Below, in pieces: positions 22,303-32,879 of a stretch of DNA of 64,000 bases. The DNA is from Varanus komodoensis (taxonomy: Eukaryota; Chordata; Lepidosauria; Squamata; Varanidae): the NCBI RefSeq assembly GCF_004798865.1, contig NW_025335468.1, forward strand, positions 1,063,472 through 1,127,471. Reading direction: 5' to 3'. Every line of letters starts with the position of its first letter. Within the stretch, counting starts at the first letter, position 1. The notes beneath the pieces are model-generated. The model did not search any database. It was not told where the DNA came from and saw only the letters and a program-made list of their open reading frames with translations. The translations under genes and the position numbers were made by a program.

Positions 22303-22704
22303 ATGTGGGGGGACTAGTGTGTGATCAGTGTATTGTTACTTCTAATTGCATTGTCTTCTGTAAGCAGAATAACCCAGGTGGTAGCAGAAGGGGCTAAATC
22401 AAGGCAACTGGATCCCGAAAGTGAAAGGCTTGGCAGACTTTACTGAGACATAAACAGAGAGGCCGAACAAAGCTGTAGCAACCGAAGTGCTGTAAATAAC
22501 AGCTCACAGGCAAAATGACTGAGTAGCAGAGCAAAACAGGCCAGGCTTCTAACAGAATAAAACTGCTATTACTGAAGAATGTACTGCTATTTTTTTTAAT
22601 ATAAAAGACATTTATTTGATGCCGCATGGCTGTATATACGAAGTGTTGGCAGGGGGAAGGTTACCTCAGTGTACCTCACAGGGAACCCAGGAGAGAATCA
22701 TTTT

Positions 22705-22830
22705 GTCTCTGCAACAACCCTGTGAGGTAGGTCAGGTTAAGATCAACTTGTCAGAGGTATGTTTGAGTGCTGAGTGAGAACATGGGTCTTTCCATTCCAA
22801 GATCAATGCACAACCCATTGTGCCACATTG
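22705..22830 (-). mobile_element. tRNA-derived SINE, partial
   Basis: Reverse of the SINE body: GCAACAACCCTGTGAGGTAG, GTCAGGTTAAGATCAACTTG, and toward the head ACAACCCATTGTGCCACATT. The head is degraded. The 3' tail is not clear; an AT-rich stretch at 22588-22615 may be what is left of it. Confidence 0.6.
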
Positions 22831-22834
22831 ATTC

Positions 22835-24195
22835 CCTGCTAGATAATCAGGTGAGTCGATGAACACCACTGCACAAAATCGGCCAACAGACCAACACAGT
22901 CCCTTTGGTAGGCAGAAGCTACCCTGTGAGTTAGCTGCTACCTGCTGCTATGCGAAAGCTGCTCTTTTCCAGCTCCAGCTCCAAACTGCCCATTATTCTG
23001 GTGAATCACGTTGCCCCTCCCACTTTAATCAGCTTCCCCTCTCCTCGCCTGGCAAAATATTTGTTGTCAGCCGGCAGTTGTTTTGGCACTGACAGCTGTG
23101 TGAATAGATGCCTGTGGGGCTGCAGGAGGCTTGGGGTGGGTGGAGGCGGGACAGTCCCCCTCTGCAGCCTCCTCTCTGACAGGACAGATTATATACTTCC
23201 TGCTCACTTTAGGTAAAAAGAAGCTGGTGACAAAGGTAATTAGCCCTGTTCCCTCCGCCTGCCAAGCTTCTCTTAAGAACTGGAAAGCACCATCTCTCCA
23301 GGAAGGTTTCCCACGCACCACAGAAAAGACAATGAGCTGAGGACCAGGCAGGCATGGGTGGCCCATCCCACAGAACCAAGCGTTCCCTGCAGGACTTCCT
23401 CTGAGCTGGAGGGGGCTCCTCAGGTAAGGAGCAAAAGCTGCTGAAAGAGCCCCAGATGAATGCCTTCCCTCGATCTGCCATCAGGCGTTTCTCTCGCTGC
23501 TTCACTTCAATCTACAAGCACCTTTCCTCAGCTTTTATTTTAGAGGAGATTTAGGAGCCCGTCTCTTTCTGGTGAATCATAGGGTGCAGGCCTAGCATTT
23601 CTCCCTGATGCTCCTGAGCCTCCAAACTCAGAGGCTTACAAGCACCCAGTGCAGGATGGGGGAAGCAGCAGAATCCACCCCTGCCTCCTTGTTTTGCAGT
23701 TCAGACAGACAAGCTTTGACCATCTACCTGAGGCACTTTGGAGGGGGATGGAAGGAAGTCTGAGTACTGTCAGGACAAGCTACCTTGTCCCCTGGCAGCT
23801 CTAGGCTCTTCTCCAAACTGCCCACCTAAACCCCTCTTTGAAGTTGACTTTCCAGACTTAGAGAAACAGCTGGCTGTGAGCCAAGAGGCAGGGGACTGAA
23901 ACAGGAATTCCCTGCTCCAAGTTTTAGTTTCTGACCTCAGATCTAGAAACTTGAAATATCCTTTGACTTCCCAGCAGCTTGCCTACAGGCCATAGAATCT
24001 CTGTCTTAGTCACCCACATTTGACCATTAGAGAGATTCACAGGCAGTAGCTGTAGCAATATTTCCCTGACTACACACTTTTTATCATGGACAGAAGTCTG
24101 TCCCTTATTACTCCTAAATCTGTAATCTGCAATGGAAGCAGGACCAACAAAACCAGCTCAGGTGTAGTAAGATTAGCATTTATTCCCACACTTTC
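22835..24195. other. No gene or classified repeat
   Basis: A moderately GC-rich stretch at 22900-23500 has open frames up to 99 codons on both strands, without domains. Confidence 0.5.
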
Positions 24196-24199
24196 TAAA

Positions 24200-24500
24200 T
24201 ACACAGTGCCTTGAAGAAATATTCACTCTCCCTTTACTCTTGCCATATTTAGTTGTGTTACAGCCAGGATGTGAAGTTGATTTGTTGCCATTTGTTGCCA
24301 CTTGATAGGCAAAGTGCCAATTTGCCTTGGTGTGCTTAACTTTTGCTCCATGATAAAAATATGTGGCACTTTTTCAGTACTGGGTATCTTGTGTACATCA
24401 AGTGATAAGAACACAAATTAAATACTTCAAATCCAGTTTGTAAGGCAACAAATTGTGGGAAAGTCCAAAGCTGTGTGTGAATCTTTTGCAAGGCATTGTA
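24200..24500. mobile_element. Tc1/mariner-type non-autonomous DNA transposon
   Basis: The left end has CAGTGCCTTGAAGAAATATT followed by CACTC. The right end has GTGAATCTTTTGCAAGGCA followed by TTGTA. The right end reversed matches the left in about 20 of 25 positions, and both ends lie next to TA, the Tc1 target. CAGTGCCTTGC...TATTC is the recognised end of vertebrate Tc1-like elements. The interior (about 250 bp) encodes no transposase, so this is an internally deleted MITE that relied on a transposase in trans. Confidence 0.75.
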
Positions 24501-24544
24501 TGTAAAAATATGAATGGCATTTATTTGATCAGTGCTTAAACAAT

Positions 24545-24725
24545 GGGAAGCTGTTTATACTGAGGCAGCCCATCATTCTATTTGTTGCCAGCACAGACTG
24601 GCAGCAGCTTTCTGGGTTTCCTAGCCCTGCCTGGAGATGCTGGGGGTTGAACCAGGAGCTTCCTTCATGCAGAGCAGAGTCTCTGTCCAAAAGTTGCCAC
24701 CCCTCACTGAACTGCTTTCATTAAA
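24545..24725 (-). mobile_element. tRNA-derived SINE, second family
   Basis: Read on the plus strand: TTTATACTGAGGCAGCCCAT, CACAGACTGGCAGCAGC, CCTGCCTGGAGATGCTGG, GGTTGAACCAGGAGCTTCC, TTCATGCAGAGCAGAGTCTC. The last two blocks are the reverse of a tRNA B box and anticodon region. The same body appears on the plus strand at 37715-37850 and in part at 50385-50490. It differs from the family at 3477. Confidence 0.65.
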
Positions 24726-24758
24726 ATCTGACAACATCCCTCTCTTTTCAATTCCTAT

Positions 24759-24915
24759 ATGTACAGAAGAAGAGCTGTTCTAGAGCAGACCAAAAGCTTG
24801 TCTAGACCAGTATTTTGTTTCCACGGTGGCCAAGCACGTGCCTACGGGAAGCCCACAAGCAGGACCTGACCGCAAGAGCAGCCTCTCCTCATGGTTGCCA
24901 GAAACTGGTATGGAC
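24759..24915 (-). mobile_element. CR1-like LINE 3' end (TTATG-tail type)
   Basis: GTACAGAAGAAGAGCTGTTC, CAGACCAAAAGCTTGTCTAG, CGGTGGCCAAGCACGTGCC, GGGAAGCCCACAAGCAGGAC. Reversed, it ends as the copies at 3402 and 26374 do. It is a short 5'-truncated copy. Confidence 0.65.
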
Positions 24916-24919
24916 AGGC

Positions 24920-25950
24920 ACACCACACAACACACAGCAGGCTACACAGTGTTTGGAGCACACATAAAACACAGTTGCAATCTTGTGCCTGGTTGGGTTG
25001 CCTTAAACCAGCAGAATCTTCCTCTCCCTTGCTCTTTCTCTCCCCTCAACCCCTTTGCCTTGCAGTTTTCCCCTCCCTCCCCAGCAGTAATTTCACTACA
25101 TCTCTCTCCCTGAATGTTTTAGTCACTGCTGACTTGCCAGGTTTCCACAGCAGCCATTATGGGACCACCCACATGCTCCATGGCAGCCATTTTGTTGTGG
25201 TGCCTTCGACAGTTTTTGAAATTTTCAGATGTGCCCACAAAGGCAAGATATGGTCTCCAAACTCTCCCAGTGGAACATGCAAGTTGAAGGAATTAGGCCC
25301 AGCATTGCAATAGCGGTGGCTGAAGAAAACATGGAACTTAACTCTGCACCAGAGGCAAAGGGGCAGCTGAAAGTGCAATCAAGGCATCAAAGGTGTGGGA
25401 GCAGGAGACCTGTAGGAACAGTAGGGGCAGAAAGGAGGAAGCTCATCTGTTCTCCAATCTTTTGGAGGACAGCCAGTTTGGGCTCTTGGACCTGTGGGAA
25501 TGTAGGCTCCTAATGAAGAGGAGGAGTGAGTAGGAATACAAGTCCCAAGAGTTTGGCTTCAGGTGAAAGTGGAGAGCCCCTCAGCACTCAAAGAGACTGG
25601 CAGCCAAAAAGGTGACCCCATGGAAAGACCCACCGTGAGGCAGGGGCTTGGTAGCCAGCTAACTTAAGAAGGACAGACTGTAGAAGACAGGGGGTGAATT
25701 TGCACAAGACCTTAACCCTCCCTAGGAATTTTACCCACCTACCCCGTCCTTCTGCCCTTCCTCCTCTCCCTTCTTCCCCGTTTTCCCCAGAAGACACTGC
25801 AGGGACACTGAGGGGAGCAGGACGGCAGTGACCAGAGGACGGCACTTTGGGCAGCTGCTGCCCGCTTGCCTTCCCAGCACTCCTGCTGCGAGCAATCCTG
25901 CCCTCCCAGCAACATACAGAGCGTTCCAGGTTGGGGAAGGCTGCCTTATG
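24920..25950. other. No supported gene
   Basis: An open frame of 140 codons (24891-25313, plus) overlaps the repeat and has no domain. Nothing else recognised. Confidence 0.5.
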
Positions 25951-25954
25951 GATT

Positions 25955-26035
25955 TCATTGCCGCAAGATGCCGCAGTGGCCTAGATGACTTTAAAAGGGA
26001 GCTGGGCAACTCCTTGTACGATAAGAGGAATGAGA
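25955..26035 (+). mobile_element. CR1-like LINE fragment, short
   Basis: GATGACTTTAAAAGGGAGCT, GGGCAACTCC and GATAAGAGG resemble the block just upstream of the CR1-like 3' end on the coding strand. Too short to place further. Confidence 0.4.
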
Positions 26036-26373
26036 TCTCCCCACTAACCCCACAATGAAGTAGATCCAAAGATTCCGTAATGTTAAGAGAGCATGTTTAT
26101 GGAATGTTTATATGTAACACAAATTGTAGTATGTATATTTAACATTTTCTTGGCAAAACAGTAATATACAGAAATGGAACTCATAGGCACATGGAAACAT
26201 TGCTATTAAAAAAACAAAACAAAACACAGAGCTGGCCAGGAAGCAAGGAATGAAGGGTTGCAAAGACATTCATTTCTTCAACTATTTTGGCTGCCTGTTT
26301 CTGTTTATCTTAAGAAATAGACAGTTGATCAGTTTGTTTTTTTATTTCCTAGCTTAACTCCCACAGGGTGAAA

Positions 26374-26642
26374 ACATAAGAACAGGTGTCCTGATTTGGA
26401 ATGAAGGCCTATCCTGTCCAGCATTCTGTTTTCACAGTAGCCCACTAGTAGGAACTGAGTCCAAGAGCAACCTCCCACTCACCTTCCCCATCAGCCGGCG
26501 TGTGGAGGCGAGCTGCCTCGAAGACTCCTGGAGGTAATCTACAGTCATTGTGGCTGGTAGCCATTGATAACCTTACCCTCCATGCATTTGTCTAATCCCC
26601 TTTTAAAGTCATCCAAGCTAGTGGTCATCATTCCATAATATG
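26374..26642 (-). mobile_element. CR1-like LINE 3' end, part 1 of a split copy
   Basis: Starts with the reversed terminal motif CATAAGAACAGG. It continues through CATTCTGTTTTCACAGTAGC, CTCCTGGAGGTAATCTAC, GGTAGCCATTGATAACC and CTAATCCCCTTTTAAAGTCA. The sequence then breaks at about 26642 and the next expected CR1-like block resumes at 27004. Repeat X lies between, so this copy was split after it inserted. Confidence 0.65.
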
Positions 26643-27003
26643 ATGGTCACATATGAATCACCCAAAATAAGGACATGAATCACCAAAAACAGGTCAGGAT
26701 TTGCATATAATTACTACATGCTAAATTATATGTATAGATACCAGTTTAGAAAGAATTAATATTGTTTAAATGGAACTATGGTATCTCTCATTCAAGTATG
26801 GAAGACTGCGACCAGATTACCTGTGTGTCTGTCTGTTTAGTCTTCTCTCATTAACAACTAGCAACAATTCTTATGATTCTTTATCTTTCAACTAGAATCA
26901 GACTAGACCAAATTGATAGAGGATATCTTCAAATGGAGGACAATCCTCTGGCAGTCCTTCAAATAGAGGGCTCCCCTCTGTAAAAGAGGCCACATTGTCA
27001 CCC
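26643..27003. mobile_element. Unclassified repeat X, fullest copy (possible DNA transposon)
   Basis: Inserted inside a CR1-like LINE. The left end GGTCACATATGAATCACC and the reversed right end GGGTGACAATGTGG are loosely similar, like a terminal inverted pair. The interior shares blocks with 2108-2266 and 28545-28795. The right part has the GGACAATCCTCTGG and CTCTGTAAAAGAGG pattern also hinted at in the 28.7 kb copy. No coding capacity. Placement as a hAT-like MITE is inference only. Confidence 0.5.
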
Positions 27004-27049
27004 TACCTACAACTCATGGTGGTGAATTCCATAGTTTAACTATGGAATT
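27004..27049 (-). mobile_element. CR1-like LINE, part 2 of the split copy
   Basis: CTACAACTCATGGTGGTGA then ATTCCATAGTTTAACTATG is the block that follows the part-1 sequence in this LINE family. The same GAATTCCATAGTTTAACT occurs at about 58300. It ends in an exact 25-bp palindrome. Confidence 0.6.
27025..27049. repeat. Exact 25-bp palindrome
   Basis: AATTCCATAGTT, central T, AACTATGGAATT. Part of it (CCATAGTTTAACTATG) is normal for the CR1-like family; the outer bases extend it beyond the family sequence. Confidence 0.9.
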
Positions 27050-27054
27050 TAGCT

Positions 27055-28540
27055 ACTTGTAAGCAGCTAAAGCTGGGCCCTTCCTTACTGAATTGTCAAT
27101 GAAGTTGCAGTTGTGGCAGAGAGGTAGAAATGGCTTCCAGCTCACAACCCAGAGCAGTTCTCATCAGTGAAATTGGGAGGTGGTCTAGCACATACGCTGC
27201 ACCTGTTGCCCCACAGTGATGCTGGTGGGAGTGGCTGCCGTGGCTCCTTATGAGACTGGTCATGGACATGTGGGCGTCCATATATAGTATTACAAAAGGA
27301 AAGGGTATCAGAAAGACCCAGCATGAGCAGCTGGAAAAGGTGCAGCAGCAGAGATTACAGGATGAGGGCAGAAAAGCTGTAGCTCAGTGAACTGTAAGGG
27401 GATGGTCCAGGGAGAGTCTTCTTTTCTTCCCCCTAAGAGACCGGGCAACAGACTTGCTATAGTAATGCAGTTTGTGGGCATTTGTAGCTCTGCTGATGCT
27501 GAATTCATTTTAATGATACAGTGTGTTGATCACTACAGGGATGTATTTTGCTTTCCTTGGTCTAAGCAAACAAGAAACTGTGATGAGAAATATTCTTACT
27601 TGTGCATGGGAAACATGCCTATTTTCATCAGGGGAGTATAATGTTTCAGGATGGGCTTTCCCTCCAAGTAATCTGTGGTGCTCCAGTCTCTTTTTCTGGT
27701 GTTCAGCATATTGATTGCTCTGAGGGTCCTTCACTTAAAATCACCTGCTCAGAGAGTGTAAGGGACTTGGAGATAGCCAAGTTACAACTTTTCCTGGATG
27801 GCGCACTTCCTGCACGAAACCTGGCAATTGTAAGAAATGCATATATGCATTTGGAATGTTCCTGATGTCAAATGTTGTAGCATTCCTCATATAGGCACAG
27901 GTCTCGGGTACAGGAAATATCTTCAAGCAAGAAACAGATATGAAAATCTGGGGGACAAAAAGACTAATTCTGTGCCAGGCTGGAAAAAAATATTTGGCAG
28001 AGCTGGAGATTTTCTGTGACTAAAGAGCTGCAAGATGTTATTTTTTAAAACTAAAGCCATTTAACAATTATCTGTTGGCTTCCCTTCTACTACTCATCTG
28101 TCTTTATTTGGTCCCTTCACATGGACTAGTAACACACACAAACACATTTGCCCATTCCTATTCCACCTTTTCTAGGGCTAGCAATCCTTCTAACCATTCA
28201 GAAGGAAATGGCTGTTGCTAATGCATGTGCATTGAAGTGTTTTAAATCATGTGGAGTGATAATAGATTATTACCTTATGTTATAACCCATCCTCACTGTA
28301 ATATGTCCATCTGCTAGGAAAAATATTTCATGTTGTATTGTAATAGTCAAAACTTATACCAAATGGGAACTGAAATGAGGATGCATATTGACAGCATTCC
28401 TCACCTGTTATGCCAGTGGACCTGAACGGATTCTTCTTTATTTCCAGCAGAAAGTAGGAGAGAATGGCCACCAATGCACTTGTATATATCTATTTCCAGA
28501 AGGAAAAGTCACCTAAGAGAGAGAGAGGACAAAAGAGGGT
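27055..28540. other. No gene or classified repeat
   Basis: Short overlapping open frames on both strands near 27500-28020 without domains; nothing else recognised. Confidence 0.5.
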
Positions 28541-28544
28541 GCAG

Positions 28545-28795
28545 ATGTGTGTATGATGTATACAGATCATTTATACAGAGGTGGAAATATTGACATAATT
28601 ACTGTAAATGGAAATAGCAATACATCTCACCATACTGGGGAAGGTTATGACCAGCTGATCTGTGTGCCCACTTCGCCCATAGTCCAGAATAGTCTCAAGG
28701 ACCCTCCACTCCTTCTGGTGGTGCTTTATCAAATAGAAGAAGGGTTCAAATAGAGGACTGTCCTCTATAGGCCCACTGCTACCCTAAGATGGTGC
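28545..28795 (+). mobile_element. Unclassified repeat X, copy 3
   Basis: Shares TATACAGAT, AATGGAAAT, CATCTCACCATACTGGGGAA, GACCAGCTG and a TCAAATAGAGGACTGTCC segment with the copies at 2108 and 26643. It ends with CTGCTACCCTAAG, close to the CCCTAC end of the fullest copy. Confidence 0.5.
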
Positions 28796-28940
28796 GCATG
28801 TGAGAATATCCCAGAAAAAGCAGATATTCTGTTTGAATCAACGGCTTGGTTCTGGTATGTCAATGGAGGGGGCCTTGACAGGCTGCCATCCAATGGGACC
28901 CCAGTGGCTGAAGTTGGGAACTCTATCCTATTTTTCCCAA

Positions 28941-29120
28941 ACTGCAATGCCCTGGAAGTTTTGTCATTCCATGGTATTGTGGGTGGGTAATAATAATAAT
29001 AACCCACTGCCACAAAAATATGGCAGCCAGTAAAAAAGGCCCTCGTGTGCTTGTGATGGTGGCCATTTTGGGGGGTTACCCACAATACCACTGAAATATA
29101 AAACTTGTGGGGCATTACAT
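28941..29120. mobile_element. MITE with about 43-bp terminal inverted repeats
   Basis: The left arm runs from CAATGCCCTGGAAGTTTTG through TGGTATTGTGGGT (28945-28984). The reversed right arm runs ATGCCCCACAAGTTTT through TGGTATTGTGGGT (29078-29117). Thirteen inner bases are identical and the whole arms match over most of 43 positions. The centre holds an (AAT)n run. There is no coding capacity, so it is a non-autonomous DNA transposon. The superfamily is not assignable because target duplications are not clear. Confidence 0.75.
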
Positions 29121-29331
29121 TTTATTTATTCATTTATAACCTGCCTGTTTTCCTCTTACAAGGAATGCACAGTGGTTTACATAGTCCCTTCCTCCTCTCC
29201 ATGTTTATTCTCACAACCCTGTGAAGTAGGTTAGGCTTAAAGACAGTACCCAGTAAGCTTTGTGGCTAGGTAAAGACCAGAACCTGGCTCTCCTGAGTTC
29301 CAGTTTGACACTCTTTACCATAGTGGCTGTA
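29121..29331 (-). mobile_element. tRNA-derived SINE
   Basis: Plus-strand reading starts with the reversed tail TTTATTTATTCATTTATAAC, CTGCCTG. It continues GTGGTTTACATAGTCCC, ATTCTCACAACCCTGTGAAG, TAGGTTAGGCTTAAAG, AGCTTTGTGGCTAGG and the reversed head GACACTCTTTACCATAGTGG. All parts are present in order, making it a fairly complete but diverged copy. Confidence 0.75.
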
Positions 29332-29334
29332 AGA

Positions 29335-30365
29335 TAACAGACACAACTGGTGTGACAGGGACGCATGGCAGAAGCCCAAGTAGGTGTCACATCCAGTGGT
29401 GTGTCCTAAAAGGCATGGCCATAATCCATGGGTCCCAGTGGCTCCCAACAGTGCCAAGCGGACAACTGCTGCTTACCCACATTGCCTGACATGGTACCTA
29501 AAGGGACACCTCCTCCAGTATCAAACTGCCTACACACTGAGATAATCTGACAATATTCTTGTCTAGGTATGCCTGTTGTCTGAAGTGAGGAAGGGTGGGC
29601 AGCAAACAGAGAGCGGGTATTCTTGGCTGCAGCTACAATATCCTCTACAAATAAGCTTGCCTGCTGCCTACTATGTTTTCTTTTAGGTGCCAGGCAGAAC
29701 ACTTTTTTCCCCTTCCACACAGTTTAAGTGCATCAAACACTTCAGGCATTTTAAATATCTCTGCAAAATCTGCATTCCAACATTTTTAATATTGCTCTGG
29801 TGTATTGCTATATTACTGACTGCATTTTATGGTTTAAGCGTTCTGTAAACCTCCTCAGGATCAACCAATGAAGGACTGCAGTAGATAAACCCCTAAAATG
29901 AAGGCGTATGCTTCCTCTGAAAAATGCTGCAAGTGCTGAACTGCTCCCTCGCCTTCACAAAGGCAGTCTGTGCCAGCGCAGGGTGTATTTGCTCATGTGC
30001 TGGGCGTGCGGGGCCAGTAGGTGAGCTGGACAGGGCAGAGAGGGGAGCAGAGGGTGACTGCGCGCTCTTTGTCAACATGAAACGATGACGGCCTGCTTTT
30101 GTCCCAGCCTAACGAGGCCGTGCCACCTTTCTTGTTCGCTGCTGCCATAGCCATGGGTGGTAGGAGGAGATAGCCAGCCAGTTTGCATGTTTGCACCCGG
30201 GGAGCTTGTTATCACACACCAGCTGTCCTTTCAAAAATGCAAGCTGTAGTGGGGCGGAGGGGTTGTGGTGTTGTGCCAACCCTTCCCAACCCAGTGTGGG
30301 AAGTTGGGGTGCTTAGTGAGACAGGCCATATGTTCTGCATGATCCATTCACTACCCCCAAAACTG
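29335..30365. other. No gene or classified repeat
   Basis: Nothing recognised beyond short domain-less open frames. Confidence 0.5.
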
Positions 30366-30369
30366 CCTT

Positions 30370-30616
30370 GGCTGGGTTCACATGTCACAAGCCCCAACAT
30401 GGCACCACCACTGCTCGGATTTTAAAAATAGCAGCTGGTGCCACAACAAGCCTCTGCAGAGACGTCAAGCCATGGCTTCTTGCTTGGTCAGCAACGTGGT
30501 TTGCACCATCACAAACTAGTTAATATGCTATGGTGTCTTATTAATCAGCATGAAAATCACCTGCCTGCATAATGAATAATGAACCTCAGTGTGTCACGGC
30601 TGTGTGAACCCAGACA
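30370..30616. mobile_element. MITE with CTGGGTTCACA-type ends
   Basis: Left end GGCTGGGTTCACATGTCAC (30370-30388). Right end GTGTGAACCCAGAC (about 30602-30615) reverses to GTCTGGGTTCACAC. The ends match at 11 or more consecutive positions. The 247-bp interior has no frame of note. This is typical of a non-autonomous DNA transposon, possibly hAT-like; the superfamily is inference. Confidence 0.6.
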
Positions 30617-30849
30617 GGATGGCTTGTCAGCATGGTTAACAAGCCTCGTGGCAAAAACACAGCTATCTGAAAAGGGGAGGAGGAGGAGTGACTCCTACAC
30701 TGCAACTTCCCCAGAAGGGCCAGGCCAACTTCTTTCCCCAGATGCCATCTTATCATTGAAGAAGTCTATGGTCAGTGGAAAACAAAGCTTGTGGTAACTT
30801 GTACTCATCCTGCCAGCACTAACAGGGCAAGCAGAATGAAGGAGAGGAC

Positions 30850-31035
30850 AGGGTAGTGTAATGGTTAGCGTGCTGGACTAGGACTGGGGAGACACTGGTT
30901 CTGGTCTCCACTAGGTCACTTTGGGTCATTCACTTACTCATGGTATAACCAATCTCATAGGGTTGTCATGAGGTCAAAACGGAAGAGGAGAATCACAGAC
31001 ATTGCCTTGGAGAAAAATGCAGGATATAAATGGGA
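30850..31035 (+). mobile_element. tRNA-derived SINE
   Basis: Head GGTAGTGTAATGGTTAGCGT with GCTGGACTAGGACT. A worn B-box region (CTGGTTCTGGTCTCC) follows, then CTAGGTCACTTTGGGTCATT, CTCATAGGGTTGTCATGAGG, GCCTTGG and GCAGGATATAAATGGGAT. Same family as 3477-3732, more diverged, with no long A-rich tail left. Confidence 0.8.
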
Positions 31036-31039
31036 TCAA

Positions 31040-32720
31040 AAGCCATTGAATCTACTCTGTGCAATCTTCAGATGATTCCTCACGCCCAGCAATGTCTTTC
31101 TGCTGCCATCACTGCCAGCTGGAGCTAAGGCACCTGGGTTAGTACAGTTTGGACAACATTTATCACTTGAGGGACTTTAAGCGGCTCTAACAATCAAGTT
31201 GGCCTTGTGTGTTCCTGCACATCTTTGGTTGTGTGGGTTGTAATAGCGGAGTAACTGCTTATGGATGCAAATAAGCTGGAGAGGCAGGGTGAGGAAGCAA
31301 GCCAAGTTAGGAAGGGGGGTTCCTGCAATTGGAGGGGGGAAGTTCAACAAAAATTTGGTCGAGAATGTCCAAACATCACCACTGTGATGATTACCATCAG
31401 GTTTCTGAAATAATACACTTTTAATTTGTGTGGCCTGCTGAAATAGGGAAATACACACAGTTCAAACTAGGACGATGGTTGACATAGTAACCTGGATTTG
31501 GAATGGATTCCCAGATGGTTTCCTACAATCAAGAGAGGTCAAGTGATAGTTCTGGATGCTTCAAATCAAGCGACACACAGTATAGAAATTATACAGACAA
31601 CAACATGTGAGAACTGTGTTGAGAACTGCATGCCTGTCCACTAGTCTCCGAGACAGACAAGGGAAACTGGGTTAGAACAAGGTAGTTTGGACCTCATACA
31701 AATGTACTGTGCACTCCCCTCTGCAACATGGCCTATTTTCCAATTACTCCTCCAGAACTTTCAGTTTAGCATGGAAATAGTCAGTGTAAGCAATTCCTGT
31801 GCAGACAAACCTTGGGGTCACTGAAATACTGGCTGTTTGTGGTGGCAGCTGTGGTGGCAGCGGAGGAGGAGGAGGAGAGGAGGAAGAAGTTCATACTGGG
31901 GAACTGCTGCTGCCAGAACTGGAGTGTCTGACCAAATGGTAGGAGTAGTCTGAAAGCTCCCCCAGCTGGACATATTGAGAAGCTTCTTAAGAGTCTTTTA
32001 ATTCTTCGGTCGCTGTCCGGAAAGCAAATGCCATTCCTTGGATATCTGAGCTTGACTGAATATCTGAAAGGGTATTCGTGTGCTTTGTACTGACTGGTCA
32101 TATTCAGACAATTACTAGATTCCGTAGTTACAGAAGGTGGATGTAACATGGCACCCTGCACAAGCAAATCAGTGAACTGATCTGATTATTTCTGATTAAA
32201 TTAAACAAGTCTTTACAAGTTCCACCATTCCACCTGCATAAGCACAGAATTTAGTACTGGGGACAGAACTGGGTGCTTTTGTCACATTGCTTTCATTGGG
32301 TGTTTTTTAAAATCAAGTTTCTAGTCCACCTGACTAGAAATGTGGGGGCAATGCCTGAGGAACACATCCTGATTAACACGGCACCTGATGAAGCCATGTG
32401 AAAGCAGGACCTACAGCAGCTCTAACTCTGGCTCAACACAAGGATCCCATGCTTTCCAAACCATAAAACAGAAATCACAGTGATACCAGAAGAAAGAAAA
32501 AATGAGAATAGTGATACGGATAGCCGCCCCACAGTCTCCCTACAGACTCCACCTCCTCTCTCCCCGAGTCATAGCACTGCACACTGGCAGTGGCCACACA
32601 GGGAGGCACAATGCAAGGAAGGCCCCAAGGAACACGTGGCAACGCTATGATGACGCTGCAGGATTCCACCAGTGCCTTCCTCCTCCTGTGGTTCGTGCAC
32701 ATGCTGCCCAAAAGAGCTTG
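31040..32720. other. No supported gene
   Basis: Contains a (GGA)n-like purine tract at about 31858-31887. Reading through it on the minus strand gives a Ser/Ala/Thr-rich frame that is an artefact of the repeat. Nothing else recognised. Confidence 0.5.
31858..31887. repeat. GGA-rich low-complexity tract
   Basis: CAGCGGAGGAGGAGGAGGAG followed by AGGAGGAAG; preceded by a GTGGTGGCAGC duplicate. Confidence 0.9.
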
Positions 32721-32726
32721 CCCTGC

Positions 32727-32874
32727 TGTCAGGGCCTGATCCTGCCTAATCTCCAAACCTAAGAGGGGTCAGCCCAGTTAGCATTTGGATGGGAGACTTG
32801 AGTCCTGCACTAAGCAAGGGGTTGGACCCAGTGGCCTTCTGGGCCCCTTCAGCTGTACGATTCTGTTCTGTAGC
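32727..32874 (+). mobile_element. 5S rRNA-derived SINE with CR1-like tail
   Basis: 32734-32799 follows 5S rRNA: GCCTGATCCTGCCTAATCTC, AAACCTAAGAGGGGTCAGCC, then CAGTTAGCATTTGGATGGGA and GACT. GCATTTGGATGGGAGAC is close to the 5S C box. The following AAGGGGTTGGACCCAGTGG, CCTTCTGGGCCCCTTCAGC, TGTACGATTCTG is the CR1 3' end, the reverse of what is seen at 12520-12580 and 42115-42165. A Pol III head plus a CR1 tail is the expected layout of a SINE moved by CR1. A chance junction of two fragments is the alternative. Confidence 0.65.
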
Positions 32875-32879
32875 TCTTC

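Noticed and set aside
31781-32167. 128-codon minus-strand frame with Ser/Ala/Thr runs
   Set aside because: The runs come from the GGA/GTG low-complexity tract at about 31840-31890.
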